Assembly (NCBI GenBank): GCA_028284665.1
Contig: JANQRG010000026.1
Span: 1 to 64,000, forward strand
Length of the DNA: 64,000 nucleotides
Direction of reading: 5' to 3'
DNA from: Croceivirga sp.
GTDB taxonomy: Bacteria; Bacteroidota; Bacteroidia; Flavobacteriales; Flavobacteriaceae
How positions within the stretch are numbered: position 1 is the first letter of the stretch; every line of letters begins with the position of its first letter. Shown here one piece after another: positions 1 to 10,181 of this stretch. The notes under the pieces are model-generated. The model had not been told where the DNA came from, searched no databases, and saw nothing but the letters and a program-made list of their open reading frames with translations. The position numbers and the translations under genes were made by a program.

Positions 1-183
1 ATACAAACGGCCATCGGGACCAAACTGCATCGTAGTTACCGATGGTGGAGCACCAAAACCAGTGAAGTCTACACTGCTCTCATCAAAGTCCTGCGAAAAA
101 CCTGAAAAAAACATGGAGAACATGACAACAAAAGGAAAAAACCTTGTCACCATGATTGACCGAATAGGTATAAATTTCATCAT
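1..183 (-). CDS. Partial exported protein, N-terminal 61 residues
   Basis: The frame opens at ATG 183 (a second ATG follows at 180) and runs without a stop off the left edge, so only the first 61 codons are seen. The first 30 residues are a basic start, a hydrophobic Phe/Met/Val-rich core and a small-residue cleavage region ending near FSQ, which looks like a Sec signal peptide. The visible end reads QFGPDGRLY, a phrase common in beta-propeller proteins such as glucose/sorbosone dehydrogenase-like or NHL proteins. That family assignment is only a hint. A different-frame ORF at 83-277 overlaps it and lacks such features. Confidence 0.6.
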   Translation of the reverse strand, partial: MMKFIPIRSIMVTRFFPFVVMFSMFFSGFSQDFDESSVDFTGFGAPPSVTTMQFGPDGRLY

Positions 184-443
184 TTTGAGTAGGGCTTAAT
201 AAAATTCTCAATAGCAATGCTAACAAAAGTATAAAAGCGAAAAACAAGGCAAAGAATCCACTATTAATATTCGCCAAACAATCATTTATTTCCGTTAAAA
301 GGATTCTAAAAAAATAAGGGGAAACCCAATTTAAAGGAATAACTCTAACAGGATAAGGATATGGAAAAGAAAGAAATCTAGTTAAACCTCACCAGTAGGG
401 CCTTTTTGAAGAAGAGGGTGATAAATCCAACAACGATAAAGTA

Positions 444-2804
444 TTATCCAAAATTCCACCATTTTTTCACCGCTTTACCGTAACCATAACCATGCATCCC
501 GCCATAACCCAAATCAGAGCCAGCAACATCGTTAACCAAAAAGCAAAGTCCATTCAATTTTCCTTCTTCTTTAAGCTTCAGGGGATATTCGACAGCCCTG
601 TTTTCAGTGACACCGGCTCTGGTAACATATACAAAATGATCTGCGAATTGTGATATTAAAAGTGTATCGGTTACCAACATCAAGGGGGCTGTATCAACAA
701 TTACATAATCGTATTTATCAGAAACTGTCCTGAACAATTTACCCATTTTTTCACTTAACAAAAGTTCAGCTGGATTTGGCGGTATGCGTCCAGAATAGAC
801 AACATCTATTGATTTCTCCTGAAACTCAATAGTGCTGATTAAATCTTCTGGCAGCACACTGCCACTAACCAAATACTCAGTTATTCCCAATGGTCTTTTA
901 TTATGGTTGTCTTTGAATTGCTTTCTAGAAGAACTTACGTCATGGTTCTCAAAAAAATCCGTTAACTTAGGATTTCTAATATCAGCACCGACTAGTACTA
1001 CTTTTTTATTTGTAGCGGCAAGTATCATTGCTAAATTTGAAGAAACAAATGTCTTGCCTTCTCCGGAAACACTTGAAGATACAAAAACAACGTTACTTTT
1101 AGAATCCTTATTTCTCTTTGTTTTTATAAGATAATCTAAATTAGTTCTTATAATTCGTAGTGATTCACCCAATACGGTTCTGTCATTGACAACAATATTC
1201 TTTAGTTCCTTTTTTGTTAGCTTCGGTATTTCTCCTATAATGGGCGTGTCCTTAACAGCTCCTTCAAGACCCTTCATATTCGAAATCTTATTGTCAAGAA
1301 TATCTCTTACATAAATGATAGAAAAAGGTATCAACATTCCAAAAATCCCAGCTGCCAATAAAATCATTACTTTTTTAGGAGCGACGGGCTTTCTTCCTGT
1401 GGCGGGAAAATCGACTATTTTGGATTTCGGGGCGGTTGATACGGCGGCAATTTGTGCTTCTTCTCTTTTCTGTAATAAATAAAGATAAAGCGCTTCAGTA
1501 GTTTGTTGTTTTCTGGTGATATCCCTTAGCGCTCTCTCATTCTTTGGAGCTGCATAAATCCTAGAATTTATAATAGATTGTTGACCACTAAGAGTATTGA
1601 CCGTCAGGTTTAAATTACTTACATTGCTGTTTAAACTTGCGGACATCGTTTTTTTCAATGAATTTAGTTGTTCATTCAAGTTAACAATGACTGGGTTCTT
1701 TTCATTTGAACTTTTGAGCAGCCTGTTTCTTTCCTGTACTAGTTGATTATATTTGGCTGTAGTGCTAGCTATTGTTGGGTCTGAAAGACCCAAGTTAGCA
1801 GGCAATACCTCAAAATCATTTTGTTGCTCAACCATCTCTAACATGCTTGAAGCTATATTAAGTTGGTTTTGGGCACTAGCTAGCTCTTGCCTGTTGGACG
1901 CGCCTGCCGTTAAATTAATATTTGCTTCTGAAGCGATATCTACTATCCCCTTACTCGTCCTCAAGGTTTCGGCTGATTCATCAACACTTGAAAGACTAAG
2001 CGATATGTCACTAATCCTACTATCGATAAAAGTGGAGGTCCGGTCTGCAATTAATTGTTTATCTAAAATTGCATTTTCATTATAAATACTTATTAATTCC
2101 GAGACAACATCCCGAGCTTTCATCGGCTTTTCATTTTCATAATAAATGTTTACAATGTTTGATAGTTCATCTTCATTAGTTATTTCGATGACTTCTTTTA
2201 GATAATCAGCTACTACGTTTACGGGAGTCACCAAAACATGTAATCGATTTCCTCTATACCGATTAAAAACACTTAAATTTGGTGTGATTACAACATCGCC
2301 CAAAATAGTTGACAAATTATTACCGTAGGTATATGTTCTTTCCCCCGTATTTTCGTCGCTATAGCTAAACGTTGTGTCCGAAAGTAGCGTCACATTAAAT
2401 TCAAATGCTGTTTTGTTAATGATAGAATCTTCAGCGACAAAATTGATATTAATGGGTGGATTGGTATATATTTCAGACTCCAAAACATTACCAACCTCCA
2501 TGATCTTAGTATTGATTCCTAGCCTTTTAACAACCTCTATCAAATGCGATCTTGATTTAATAATTTCAATTTCATCAAGGACATTATTTTTGCCCAGGGA
2601 AAAAAAGTCAAGTTCACTTAACAGATCTAACCCGCCATTGTTTTCTTCGACTATTTGAATTTTTGCAGTTGCCCTGTATGTCGATTTTGTATATCGTAGT
2701 TTTACTAATGCAACTGCAATTGTCAAAATAACCGAAAGCACAAACCATCTCCAATGTTTCCCATAGGTTCGGAGTAATTCCTTAATATCAACATTGTCTC
2801 CCAT
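444..2804 (-). CDS. wzc: Wzc-type polysaccharide co-polymerase with C-terminal BY-kinase domain
   Basis: A 786-residue inner-membrane tyrosine autokinase that controls chain length and export of capsule or exopolysaccharide. One membrane segment lies near residues 18-37, a long periplasmic Wzz-like and coiled-coil part follows, and a second segment lies near 485-505. The cytoplasmic kinase has Walker A GEGKT from about 581, a Walker A'-like VVLVGADIR near 602, and Walker B YVIVDTAP near 700. The C-terminal tail is short, with Tyr at about 767, 773 and 775, the usual autophosphorylation cluster. It lies 48 nt downstream of wza on the same strand. No Wzb phosphatase gene is seen in the window. 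Confidence 0.93.
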   Translation of the reverse strand: MGDNVDIKELLRTYGKHWRWFVLSVILTIAVALVKLRYTKSTYRATAKIQIVEENNGGLDLLSELDFFSLGKNNVLDEIEIIKSRSHLIEVVKRLGINTKIMEVGNVLESEIYTNPPININFVAEDSIINKTAFEFNVTLLSDTTFSYSDENTGERTYTYGNNLSTILGDVVITPNLSVFNRYRGNRLHVLVTPVNVVADYLKEVIEITNEDELSNIVNIYYENEKPMKARDVVSELISIYNENAILDKQLIADRTSTFIDSRISDISLSLSSVDESAETLRTSKGIVDIASEANINLTAGASNRQELASAQNQLNIASSMLEMVEQQNDFEVLPANLGLSDPTIASTTAKYNQLVQERNRLLKSSNEKNPVIVNLNEQLNSLKKTMSASLNSNVSNLNLTVNTLSGQQSIINSRIYAAPKNERALRDITRKQQTTEALYLYLLQKREEAQIAAVSTAPKSKIVDFPATGRKPVAPKKVMILLAAGIFGMLIPFSIIYVRDILDNKISNMKGLEGAVKDTPIIGEIPKLTKKELKNIVVNDRTVLGESLRIIRTNLDYLIKTKRNKDSKSNVVFVSSSVSGEGKTFVSSNLAMILAATNKKVVLVGADIRNPKLTDFFENHDVSSSRKQFKDNHNKRPLGITEYLVSGSVLPEDLISTIEFQEKSIDVVYSGRIPPNPAELLLSEKMGKLFRTVSDKYDYVIVDTAPLMLVTDTLLISQFADHFVYVTRAGVTENRAVEYPLKLKEEGKLNGLCFLVNDVAGSDLGYGGMHGYGYGKAVKKWWNFG

Positions 2805-2852
2805 CAGATCTTTTGAAGTATTTAAGAATAGTTTTGTTCGTTTATTAACTGT

Positions 2853-3650
2853 CTAATTCCTGGTTAAAATGAAAACAGTTGACGTTATAATAACCGAAGC
2901 AATTGAGACTGCGATTGTAGCCCTGTTATCTAATGCACTTGAAGTAATGGCCGACCTATTAGGCTCCACATAAACAACGTCGTTTTGTGTTAAATAATAA
3001 ACATCGGATTTCAAGGCATCCTTGTCCGTCAAATCTATTCTGTTGTAGACCTTTGTTCCATTAAAATCTCGAATTACCAGAATGTTTTGTCTTTGCCCTT
3101 TAATGGTCATATCTCCAGCCAAACCTAAAGCCTCCAGCACGGTAATTTGCTCACCATTAACCAGATATGTACCAGGGTTGTTTACCTGTCCAAGTACGGT
3201 AACTGTGAAATTTTTTAGTCTAATATTAATTATTGGATTTTTTAAATAATCACTAAGTTGATCCCTTAATAAGACCCGTAATTCTTCTGGGGACAAACCA
3301 GCTACGCTAATTTTACCTATAACAGGAAAATCAATTTGGCCATCCTTATCAACCAGATAATCCACTTGCTCAGCAACTATTCCCCCTTCCTGCCTACCTC
3401 GGAAAAGATTAAAAGGCGCACTTGCTTCTGCATCCAGAGTGGAAACAAAAATACTAATTAGATCATCTACCTTAAACTTAGGGACAAACTCATTCCCATC
3501 CACCATAGTCTCAAAGTCAAGCGCATTTTGAAAATATACTATTTCACTTTTTGAAGCACATGATGATAGTATAATACTACAAAAACCTAATAAAAAAATA
3601 GCAGTAGAACAGTATTTGAAAATCCTTTTGATTATTGCTTGAAAATACAT
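2853..3650 (-). CDS. wza: Wza-type polysaccharide export outer-membrane lipoprotein
   Basis: A 265-residue outer-membrane export channel subunit. A hydrophobic leader ends in a lipobox with Cys at residue 31 (SSCASK). A Poly_export domain follows (FKVDDLISIFV, then VGxxxFPVIGKI-like sequence around 95-115), then a SLBB-like stretch (VLGQVNNPGTY, near 150). A hydrophobic C-terminal helix at about 240-262 probably crosses the outer membrane. The protein is shorter than E. coli Wza, as is usual in Bacteroidota. It is the first gene of a wza-wzc unit. The start is ATG 3650. Upstream DNA is shared with the divergent UDP-glucose dehydrogenase gene. Confidence 0.92.
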   Translation of the reverse strand: MYFQAIIKRIFKYCSTAIFLLGFCSIILSSCASKSEIVYFQNALDFETMVDGNEFVPKFKVDDLISIFVSTLDAEASAPFNLFRGRQEGGIVAEQVDYLVDKDGQIDFPVIGKISVAGLSPEELRVLLRDQLSDYLKNPIINIRLKNFTVTVLGQVNNPGTYLVNGEQITVLEALGLAGDMTIKGQRQNILVIRDFNGTKVYNRIDLTDKDALKSDVYYLTQNDVVYVEPNRSAITSSALDNRATIAVSIASVIITSTVFILTRN

Positions 3651-4075
3651 ATATCTAAATTGTTTGCGAAGTTAACACAATCTTTCTTTGAGTGAAAGAG
3701 CAGGTCCATAATAAAAATGGTTCATGCATAGATGAGATTATTTCACTTTATGCTATCTTTCCAAGAACACTAAAGGAAACATATGCAATACATTTTAACT
3801 TAAGATGCTATCTTAATTATGGGTTGAATATGCAAAATGAAAGATCGCCAAAAAATCTAATTTCGTCGAATGCATCAAAAATTCGTTCAAAAACCCAATT
3901 TTTAAAATATATTCTTAGATTCTGAATTCCATATTGCCTTAATTTGCGGGAAGTTTTTTAGTCTAAATAGTGCTATTTGCACTATGTATAAGTTTAACCA
4001 CAAAAAATGTAAAGGCAACCATAAATTACCGTTTCTAACGTTACTTTTTATTGGCTTTTAATCATAAAACAAGAA
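3651..4075. other. Divergent intergenic region between wza and ugd
   Basis: This 425-nt AT-rich stretch must hold promoters for both the Wza/Wzc unit and the sugar-nucleotide genes. I see no clean TAnnTTTG element, only near matches such as TAAGTTTA near 3989. A short inverted repeat lies at 3968-3984. A plus-strand ORF at 3692-3925 has no recognisable features and is treated as noise. Confidence 0.5.
3968..3984. promoter_or_regulatory. Short inverted repeat upstream of ugd
   Basis: Six-base arms TAGTGC and GCACTA are separated by TATTT, about 92 nt before the ugd start. The symmetry could be a transcription-factor site or a small hairpin. It has no T tract, so it is not a terminator. Function is inferred from position only. 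Confidence 0.3.
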
Positions 4076-5476
4076 ATGAGAAAAATAAATAATATTTGCT
4101 GTATCGGAGCTGGATATGTAGGCGGCCCTACCATGTCTGTGATTGCTTACAAATGTCCGCAAATCAAAGTAACTGTAGTTGATATCAATGACAAGCGAAT
4201 TGCTCAATGGAACAGCAAAGATTTAAACCAATTACCCGTTTACGAACCAGGCCTTAAAGAAATTGTTGATAAAACCAGAGACAAAAATCTTTTTTTTAGT
4301 ACCGAGGTTGATAAAGCCATTGATAAGGCTGATATGATCTTTATATCGGTAAATACCCCAACCAAAACCTATGGAAAGGGGAAGGGTCAGGCCGCAGATT
4401 TAAAAAACATTGAACTCTGTGCGCGAAATATAGCCAGAGTCGCAAAAGATGATAAGATTGTTGTGGAAAAATCCACTTTGCCAGTCCGAACAGCAGAGGC
4501 ACTTAAGAATATTTTGGACAATACGGGTAGAGGCGTTAATTTCGAAATCTTATCCAATCCTGAATTTCTTGCGGAAGGCACAGCAATTGATGACTTGTTA
4601 CATGCTGACAGAATCTTGATTGGTGGTGATGACACTAACTCAGGTCAGGAAGCCAAGGACGCTTTAAGCTGGGTATACGAGCACTGGCTGCCTAAAGAAC
4701 GCATATTACAGACAAACGTTTGGTCTTCAGAACTTTCCAAATTGGTCGCGAATGCTTTTCTTGCCCAAAGAGTATCTTCTATTAATTCAATATCGGCCCT
4801 ATGTGAAAAAACAGATGCAAATATTGATGAGGTCTCCAGGGCTATAGGTTATGATTCTAGAATTGGTCCTAAATTTTTAAAGTCATCGGTCGGATTTGGT
4901 GGTTCCTGTTTTCAGAAAGACATATTGAACTTGGTTTACATTTCTCGGACTTTTGGTCTTACCGAAGTAGCAGATTATTGGGAACAGGTAATAATTATGA
5001 ATGATTACCAAAAAAGGCGTTTTGCGGACAACATAGTATCAACCCTTTATAATACAGTGTCCGGAAAGAAAATTGTCTTTTATGGTTGGGCCTTCAAAAA
5101 AGACACCAATGATATTCGTGAATCCGCTGCAATTTATGTGGCCGATGCGCTTTTGGACGAAAATGCCCAAATTTATGTGTATGACCCCAAAGTTAAGGAA
5201 GATACAATTCTTGAAAGCCTTGACTACCTTAACTCAAGGAGTCCTGAAGAAAACAGAAAATTGGTTACCGTGGTTGATGACCCGGTTGAAGCAACAAAAG
5301 ATGCACATGCAATTGCCATTCTAACGGAATGGGATGAGTTTAAAACATATGACTGGACAATCATATACGAAAACATGTTAAAGCCTTCATTCTTATTTGA
5401 TGGAAGAAGAATACTTGATTCAGACAAAATGAACGCCATTGGTTTCAAATTTTATAAGCTGGGAGAAACTATTTAA
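4076..5476 (+). CDS. ugd: UDP-glucose 6-dehydrogenase
   Basis: This 466-residue NAD-dependent enzyme oxidises UDP-glucose to UDP-glucuronate. The N-terminal Rossmann motif GAGYVGGPT lies at residues 11-19. The catalytic cysteine is C278 in [11 protein letters not shown]-terminal UDP-binding domain contains the [14 protein letters not shown] segment. The start ([17 protein letters not shown]) and the length resemble the animal/plant-like class of the enzyme rather than the shorter enterobacterial Ugd. It opens the plus-strand sugar-nucleotide run and supplies the substrate for the epimerase 69 nt further on. The start is ATG 4076. Confidence 0.95.
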   Translation: MRKINNICCIGAGYVGGPTMSVIAYKCPQIKVTVVDINDKRIAQWNSKDLNQLPVYEPGLKEIVDKTRDKNLFFSTEVDKAIDKADMIFISVNTPTKTYGKGKGQAADLKNIELCARNIARVAKDDKIVVEKSTLPVRTAEALKNILDNTGRGVNFEILSNPEFLAEGTAIDDLLHADRILIGGDDTNSGQEAKDALSWVYEHWLPKERILQTNVWSSELSKLVANAFLAQRVSSINSISALCEKTDANIDEVSRAIGYDSRIGPKFLKSSVGFGGSCFQKDILNLVYISRTFGLTEVADYWEQVIIMNDYQKRRFADNIVSTLYNTVSGKKIVFYGWAFKKDTNDIRESAAIYVADALLDENAQIYVYDPKVKEDTILESLDYLNSRSPEENRKLVTVVDDPVEATKDAHAIAILTEWDEFKTYDWTIIYENMLKPSFLFDGRRILDSDKMNAIGFKFYKLGETI

Positions 5477-5545
5477 GAATAGCCTTGGTTTTTGCCCCAA
5501 GCACATCCATATTTTACAACAATCGAAGTATTAACACCCATTGTT

Positions 5546-6577
5546 TTGAAAATACTTGTAACAGGAGCGGCAGGTTTTATAGGTTTTCATGTGTGTAAAA
5601 AACTCCTCGAAAGTGGACACACATTGGTTGGGTTAGATAATATCAATGGGTATTATGACATTAATTTAAAATTTGCACGCCTGAAGGAATTGGGTATTTT
5701 GCAAACGGAAGCAACCCCATTTAACATTTTTTGTTCTAGTAAAGTTTTCGGTGATGCCTTTAGGTTCATCAGAATGGACGTAGAGAACAGGGAAAAGTTA
5801 CCCAAAATTTTTAGACAAGAGAAATTTGATGTCGTTTGTCATTTAGCAGCACAAGCGGGAGTAAGATACAGTATTGAAAACCCAGAAGTTTACATAGATA
5901 GTAATATTGTTGGATTTGCAAATGTTCTTGAGTGTTGCAGGTACCACAACATAAGACACCTGGTATATGCCAGTAGCTCCAGTATCTATGGTTTAAACAA
6001 AACAGTACCTTTTAAAGAAAATGACAAAACAGAAAACCCAATAAGTCTATATGCTGCAACAAAAAAAAGCAACGAGCTTTTAGCGCATACCTATAGTCAT
6101 TTATTTGGATTACCTTCTACGGGATTGCGGTTTTTTACTGTTTATGGGCCTTGGGGAAGGCCTGATATGGCCCTTTTTCTGTTCACCGATGCTATATTGA
6201 AAAACCGACCTATTAAGATTTTCAACAAGGGAAATATGGCGCGTGACTTCACCTACATAGAAGACATAGCAAAAGGAGTGGTTAATGTCACTGAGGGTAG
6301 TTTGGATAAACGACTAAAAAAAGAAGAATACTACAAGATTTACAATATAGGGAACAACAAGTCCCAGAAGCTGACAGATTTCATTAGGGAAATTGAGAAC
6401 TACTTAGGAAAACACGCAGAAAAAAAAATGATGTCAATGCAGCAAGGGGACATGATAAACACCTGGGCGGAAACAGCGGATCTTGCAAAAGACTATCTCT
6501 ACACTCCGGAAACTGAAATCTCAGTAGGCATTCCAAAATTTATTGATTGGTATAAGGAGTATTATCAAATAGATTAA
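5546..6577 (+). CDS. NAD-dependent epimerase, probably UDP-glucuronate 4-epimerase
   Basis: An extended short-chain dehydrogenase predicted to interconvert UDP-glucuronate and UDP-galacturonate. From TTG 5546 it reads MKILVTGAAGFIGFHV, with the GxxGxxG nucleotide site at 7-13 and the catalytic Tyr-Lys pair at Y169 and K173 (SLYAATKKSNE). RFFTVYGPWGRPDMA is a strong signature of the UDP-glucuronate epimerase group. The frame stays open back to TTG 5492 (361 residues), but the extra 18 residues precede the usual family start, so I prefer 5546 (343 residues). It follows ugd, which makes its likely substrate. Substrate choice is inferred from motif and neighbour. Confidence 0.85.
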   Translation: MKILVTGAAGFIGFHVCKKLLESGHTLVGLDNINGYYDINLKFARLKELGILQTEATPFNIFCSSKVFGDAFRFIRMDVENREKLPKIFRQEKFDVVCHLAAQAGVRYSIENPEVYIDSNIVGFANVLECCRYHNIRHLVYASSSSIYGLNKTVPFKENDKTENPISLYAATKKSNELLAHTYSHLFGLPSTGLRFFTVYGPWGRPDMALFLFTDAILKNRPIKIFNKGNMARDFTYIEDIAKGVVNVTEGSLDKRLKKEEYYKIYNIGNNKSQKLTDFIREIENYLGKHAEKKMMSMQQGDMINTWAETADLAKDYLYTPETEISVGIPKFIDWYKEYYQID

Positions 6578-6603
6578 TTTCATTATCCGGTTCGAACCAA
6601 TTT

Positions 6604-7722
6604 ATGACCTATCCCCTTAAAAAAATATACTTTGTAGATCCTATGGGCTATGGCAATCTAAGTCAGTACGACGAGTCGCTTTTATCTAACATCTTAAAAT
6701 TGGATATCGTCTACTTTACCAATATAAAATTTGATGCTAAACCCGTGCCCTTCCCTACCTATCGGATATATCGTTATTCGGACAAAAAAGGTCTTGGAAA
6801 AATACTAAGTTACCTGAGAAGTCAGCTATTCCTTCTGGCAAAGGTGATCTCTGATAAGCCAGGAATAATCCATTTTCAATGGCTCAAAATACCTTGGTTG
6901 GATTTTTTGTTGATACGCTTTTTTCGGTTAAAAGGAATAAAAATTGTGTTTACAGCACATAACATTCTACCACATAACTCAGGGGATCGCTACCGAAAAG
7001 CTTTTGGTAAGTTATACGCTGCGATGGACAAAATCATTGTTCACACAGGCCCAACAAAAAAAGAGCTCTCCGAAAAGTTTTGTATTTCAAAAGAGAAAAT
7101 AACCATTATTCCCCATGGACTTCTTGAAATCCAAAATGTGGACAGAAAAAAGGTGAATGTTTTGAAAGATCAGTTTGCAGAAGACCTTGGACTTGACAAA
7201 AAATTGATTTTTTCGTTTTTAGGAAGTATAAGTAAGTACAAAGGAGTAGATGTAGTAATAGATGCCTGGAGTGAAATACAAGACGATGATATACACCTAC
7301 TAATAGGAGGTAAAGGCAAAGTCAAAAACTTAGAAAAGATATTAGCTAAACCCAATGTCACCTTATTCAACAGGTTTTTAAGCAATGAGGAATTTCAGGC
7401 GTTACTGGAGCTATCAGATTTTGTGTTGTTACCCTACAGAGAAATCTCTCAGAGCGGCGTTTTACTGTCGGCACTTAGCAAAAGAAAAAAAGTCATTGTT
7501 TCCAATAAAGGTGGTCTCGTAGAACCTTTTGAATTTGGACAAATAGGCTACATATTAAGTGAATTAAACGAAGAAGTGCTTATTGAAACGATACAAATTG
7601 CAAAAAGTCAAGAAGTCTTCAGTGTAAATGAAGAAGTTTGGGTTAAGATAGAAGCTTATTATGATTGGAAGGAGATTGGAAATAAAACAGCCTTGTTATA
7701 TCAAAGTCTTTTAAAGGAATAA
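6604..7722 (+). CDS. GT-B fold glycosyltransferase, family 4-like
   Basis: A 372-residue cytoplasmic glycosyltransferase for building the polysaccharide repeat unit. The N-terminal half includes IVFTAHNILPHNSG (about 117-130), and residues near 170 read IIPHGL, typical linker sequence of GT4 enzymes. The C-terminal donor domain begins near 198 (FSFLGSISKYKGVDVVI). It has the LPYREISQSGVLLSAL region near 277-292, where the E-x7-E-like donor motif of the family normally lies. It sits 26 nt after the epimerase gene. Donor and acceptor cannot be read from the sequence. Confidence 0.85.
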   Translation: MTYPLKKIYFVDPMGYGNLSQYDESLLSNILKLDIVYFTNIKFDAKPVPFPTYRIYRYSDKKGLGKILSYLRSQLFLLAKVISDKPGIIHFQWLKIPWLDFLLIRFFRLKGIKIVFTAHNILPHNSGDRYRKAFGKLYAAMDKIIVHTGPTKKELSEKFCISKEKITIIPHGLLEIQNVDRKKVNVLKDQFAEDLGLDKKLIFSFLGSISKYKGVDVVIDAWSEIQDDDIHLLIGGKGKVKNLEKILAKPNVTLFNRFLSNEEFQALLELSDFVLLPYREISQSGVLLSALSKRKKVIVSNKGGLVEPFEFGQIGYILSELNEEVLIETIQIAKSQEVFSVNEEVWVKIEAYYDWKEIGNKTALLYQSLLKE

Positions 7723-7900
7723 TATGGGAACACCCCTCTAATCTTATAAAACATTTAGCAAAGGAATCGTAAAAAAAGGGCTTTATAAATAATAAAGGTT
7801 GGTAAACCAATTAAAAACTATTCCGCTCACCTATGTCACTGAAAATTAAGAGGATAAGCATAACGATTCTTAATAACGAACGAATAACCTTGTTTTAAAT

Positions 7901-9013
7901 ATGAAAAGAGCATTAATCACAGGTATTACGGGACAAGATGGTGCCTATTTAGGTGAGTTTCTCCTTAAGAAAGGGTATGAAGTCCATGGATTAAAGAGAA
8001 GATCATCATTATTCAATACGGATAGAATAGACCATCTGTATCAAGATCCCCATGTAGAAGAAAGAAAGTTCATTCTACACTACGGGGATATGACCGATAG
8101 TACAAACCTAATTCGACTGATCCAAGAAATACAGCCCGATGAAATTTATAACCTTGCAGCTATGAGTCATGTTCAGGTTTCTTTTGAAGTACCGGAATAT
8201 ACTGCAAATGCAGACGGAATTGGGACCCTTAGAATTTTGGATGCAGTTAGGCTTTTAGGACTCGAGAAAAAAACCAGAATTTACCAGGCGTCTACTTCCG
8301 AACTCTATGGTAAAGTGCAAGAAGTACCACAATCCGAAACCACACCATTCTACCCACGAAGTCCTTACGCAGTTGCCAAAATGTATGCCTATTGGATTAC
8401 GGTAAATTATCGGGAGGCCTATGATATGTTTGCCTGTAATGGCATCCTCTTCAATCATGAATCACCCATTAGAGGCGAAACCTTCGTTACCCGAAAGATT
8501 ACAAGGGCAACCTCTAAAATTGCCTTGGGCCTTCAAGACCAGTTTTATTTGGGAAATCTTGATGCCAAAAGGGATTGGGGTCATGCCAAAGACTATGTGC
8601 GAATGATGTGGATGATTCTCCAGGCTGATGAGCCAGAAGATTGGGTAATTGCGACTGGTACAACAACCCCGGTGAGAGAGTTTGTTAAAATGAGTTTTAA
8701 TCATGTGGGTATCGAACTAGACTTTATAGGCGAAGGCATCAACGAAAAAGCGTTCGTTGCCTCTTGTAACAACCCAAGTTTCCAATTGCCTAAAGGAAAA
8801 GAAGTCCTTTCCGTTGATCCCAAATACTTTAGACCCACGGAGGTGGATCTGTTAATAGGAGATCCTACAAAAGCAAAAACCAAATTGGGTTGGACACCGG
8901 AGTACGACTTGAAAGGATTAGTCAATGACATGATGCAAAGCGATTTAAAACTTATGCAAAAAGATCAGTATTTAAAAAAAGGTGGATATCAAATTTTGAA
9001 TTACTTTGAATGA
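7901..9013 (+). CDS. gmd: GDP-mannose 4,6-dehydratase, copy 1
   Basis: This 370-residue NADP-dependent dehydratase converts GDP-mannose to GDP-4-keto-6-deoxymannose, the first step to GDP-L-fucose. The Rossmann motif GITGQDG spans residues 8-14. The active site has T132 and E134 in STSELYG, and Y156/K160 in [21 protein letters not shown] and the [16 protein letters not shown] segment are diagnostic of Gmd. Its usual partner, GDP-fucose synthase, follows 47 nt later. A near-identical copy lies at 20794-21906 (about 88% identity by my hand count). Upstream of the ATG, TAACCTTG is one base from the TAnnTTTG promoter element. Confidence 0.96.
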   Translation: MKRALITGITGQDGAYLGEFLLKKGYEVHGLKRRSSLFNTDRIDHLYQDPHVEERKFILHYGDMTDSTNLIRLIQEIQPDEIYNLAAMSHVQVSFEVPEYTANADGIGTLRILDAVRLLGLEKKTRIYQASTSELYGKVQEVPQSETTPFYPRSPYAVAKMYAYWITVNYREAYDMFACNGILFNHESPIRGETFVTRKITRATSKIALGLQDQFYLGNLDAKRDWGHAKDYVRMMWMILQADEPEDWVIATGTTTPVREFVKMSFNHVGIELDFIGEGINEKAFVASCNNPSFQLPKGKEVLSVDPKYFRPTEVDLLIGDPTKAKTKLGWTPEYDLKGLVNDMMQSDLKLMQKDQYLKKGGYQILNYFE

Positions 9014-9060
9014 TCTTATAACCGATCTTTTTGATATAACTACCCAAAAGAAATAACGAA

Positions 9061-10146
9061 ATGAAAAGAAATTCGAAGATTTACATTGCTGGTCATAGAG
9101 GTTTGGTAGGCAGTGCAATTCTAAAATCTCTCCAATCAAAAGGATACAACAACATTGTGTTCAGGAGGCATTCCGAGCTTGATTTAGTTCGTGGAGATGA
9201 AGTAGCACACTTTTTTGAATCCGAAAAGCCAGAGTATGTTTTTCTCGCAGCTGCTAAAGTTGGAGGTATCGTTGCTAACAATAAATACAGAGGGGAATTC
9301 ATTTATGAAAACCTAATGATTCAAAACAATGTGATCCATAGTAGTTATAAGTATGGAGTCAAAAAATTACTTTTTTTGGGAAGCACTTGCATCTATCCCA
9401 GGAATTGCCCCCAACCCATGAAAGAAGAATACCTATTAACGGATGTACTGGAGTATACCAATGAACCTTATGCCATCGCTAAAATAGCGGGTATAAAGCT
9501 TTGCGAAAGCTATAATCTACAGTATGGTACTAATTTTATCTCCGTAATGCCTACAAATTTGTACGGCCCAAACGATAATTTCGATTTGGAAAAATCTCAC
9601 GTATTACCTGCACTGATCCGAAAAATATATCTAGGCAAAAGTTTAGAGGAAAACAATTGGGAGGTGATCCGGAAAGATCTTAATAATCTTCCCATCGAAG
9701 GGATTAATGGTAACGCACAGGAAAACGAAATCCTAGAAATACTTAATAAATACGGAATCGCTAAAAATAATGGTACATTGTCTGTAGAAATTTGGGGAAG
9801 TGGGCGGCCAAAACGTGAGTTTTTGTGGTCTGAAGAAATGGCAGACGCCTGTGTATTCATTATGGAAAATAGAGACTTTGGTGATACGTATTCTACTAAT
9901 CAAAAAGAAATACGCAATACACACATAAATATTGGTACAGGAGAAGACGTTTCGATAGCAAACCTGGCAAACCTGATCAGGGAAATAATTGGCTTTAAAG
10001 GGGAGTTTATATTCAACACAGAAAAACCCGACGGCACTCCCAGAAAGCTAACCGATGTTTCCAAACTTCATAGCTTAGGGTGGAAACACAACATTGAATT
10101 AAAAGACGGAATTGAACAATTGTATGCGTGGTATCTTTCTAAATAG
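9061..10146 (+). CDS. fcl: GDP-L-fucose synthase
   Basis: This enzyme epimerises and reduces GDP-4-keto-6-deoxymannose to GDP-L-fucose. The nucleotide site GHRGLVG lies at 11-17, the catalytic S108/C110 region is GSTCIYP, and the Tyr-Lys pair is Y137 and K141 (EPYAIAK). [12 protein letters not shown] is typical of the family. At 361 residues it is about 40 longer than E. coli Fcl, owing to an insert around residues 200-240 before the [14 protein letters not shown] motif. Such an insert is common in Bacteroidota homologues. It pairs with gmd immediately upstream, so the locus encodes the whole route from GDP-mannose to GDP-fucose. Confidence 0.94.
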   Translation: MKRNSKIYIAGHRGLVGSAILKSLQSKGYNNIVFRRHSELDLVRGDEVAHFFESEKPEYVFLAAAKVGGIVANNKYRGEFIYENLMIQNNVIHSSYKYGVKKLLFLGSTCIYPRNCPQPMKEEYLLTDVLEYTNEPYAIAKIAGIKLCESYNLQYGTNFISVMPTNLYGPNDNFDLEKSHVLPALIRKIYLGKSLEENNWEVIRKDLNNLPIEGINGNAQENEILEILNKYGIAKNNGTLSVEIWGSGRPKREFLWSEEMADACVFIMENRDFGDTYSTNQKEIRNTHINIGTGEDVSIANLANLIREIIGFKGEFIFNTEKPDGTPRKLTDVSKLHSLGWKHNIELKDGIEQLYAWYLSK

Positions 10147-10181
10147 TAATACTATGTTACTCACCTTTAAATAGCGACGAA

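Noticed and set aside
83-277. A 64-codon minus-strand hydrophobic ORF
   Set aside because: It overlaps, in another frame, the partial exported-protein gene ending at 183, whose signal peptide and QFGPDGRLY motif are more convincing.
3692-3925. A 77-codon plus-strand ORF between wza and ugd
   Set aside because: No ribosome-binding or domain signal, basic random-like composition, and it occupies the expected promoter region.
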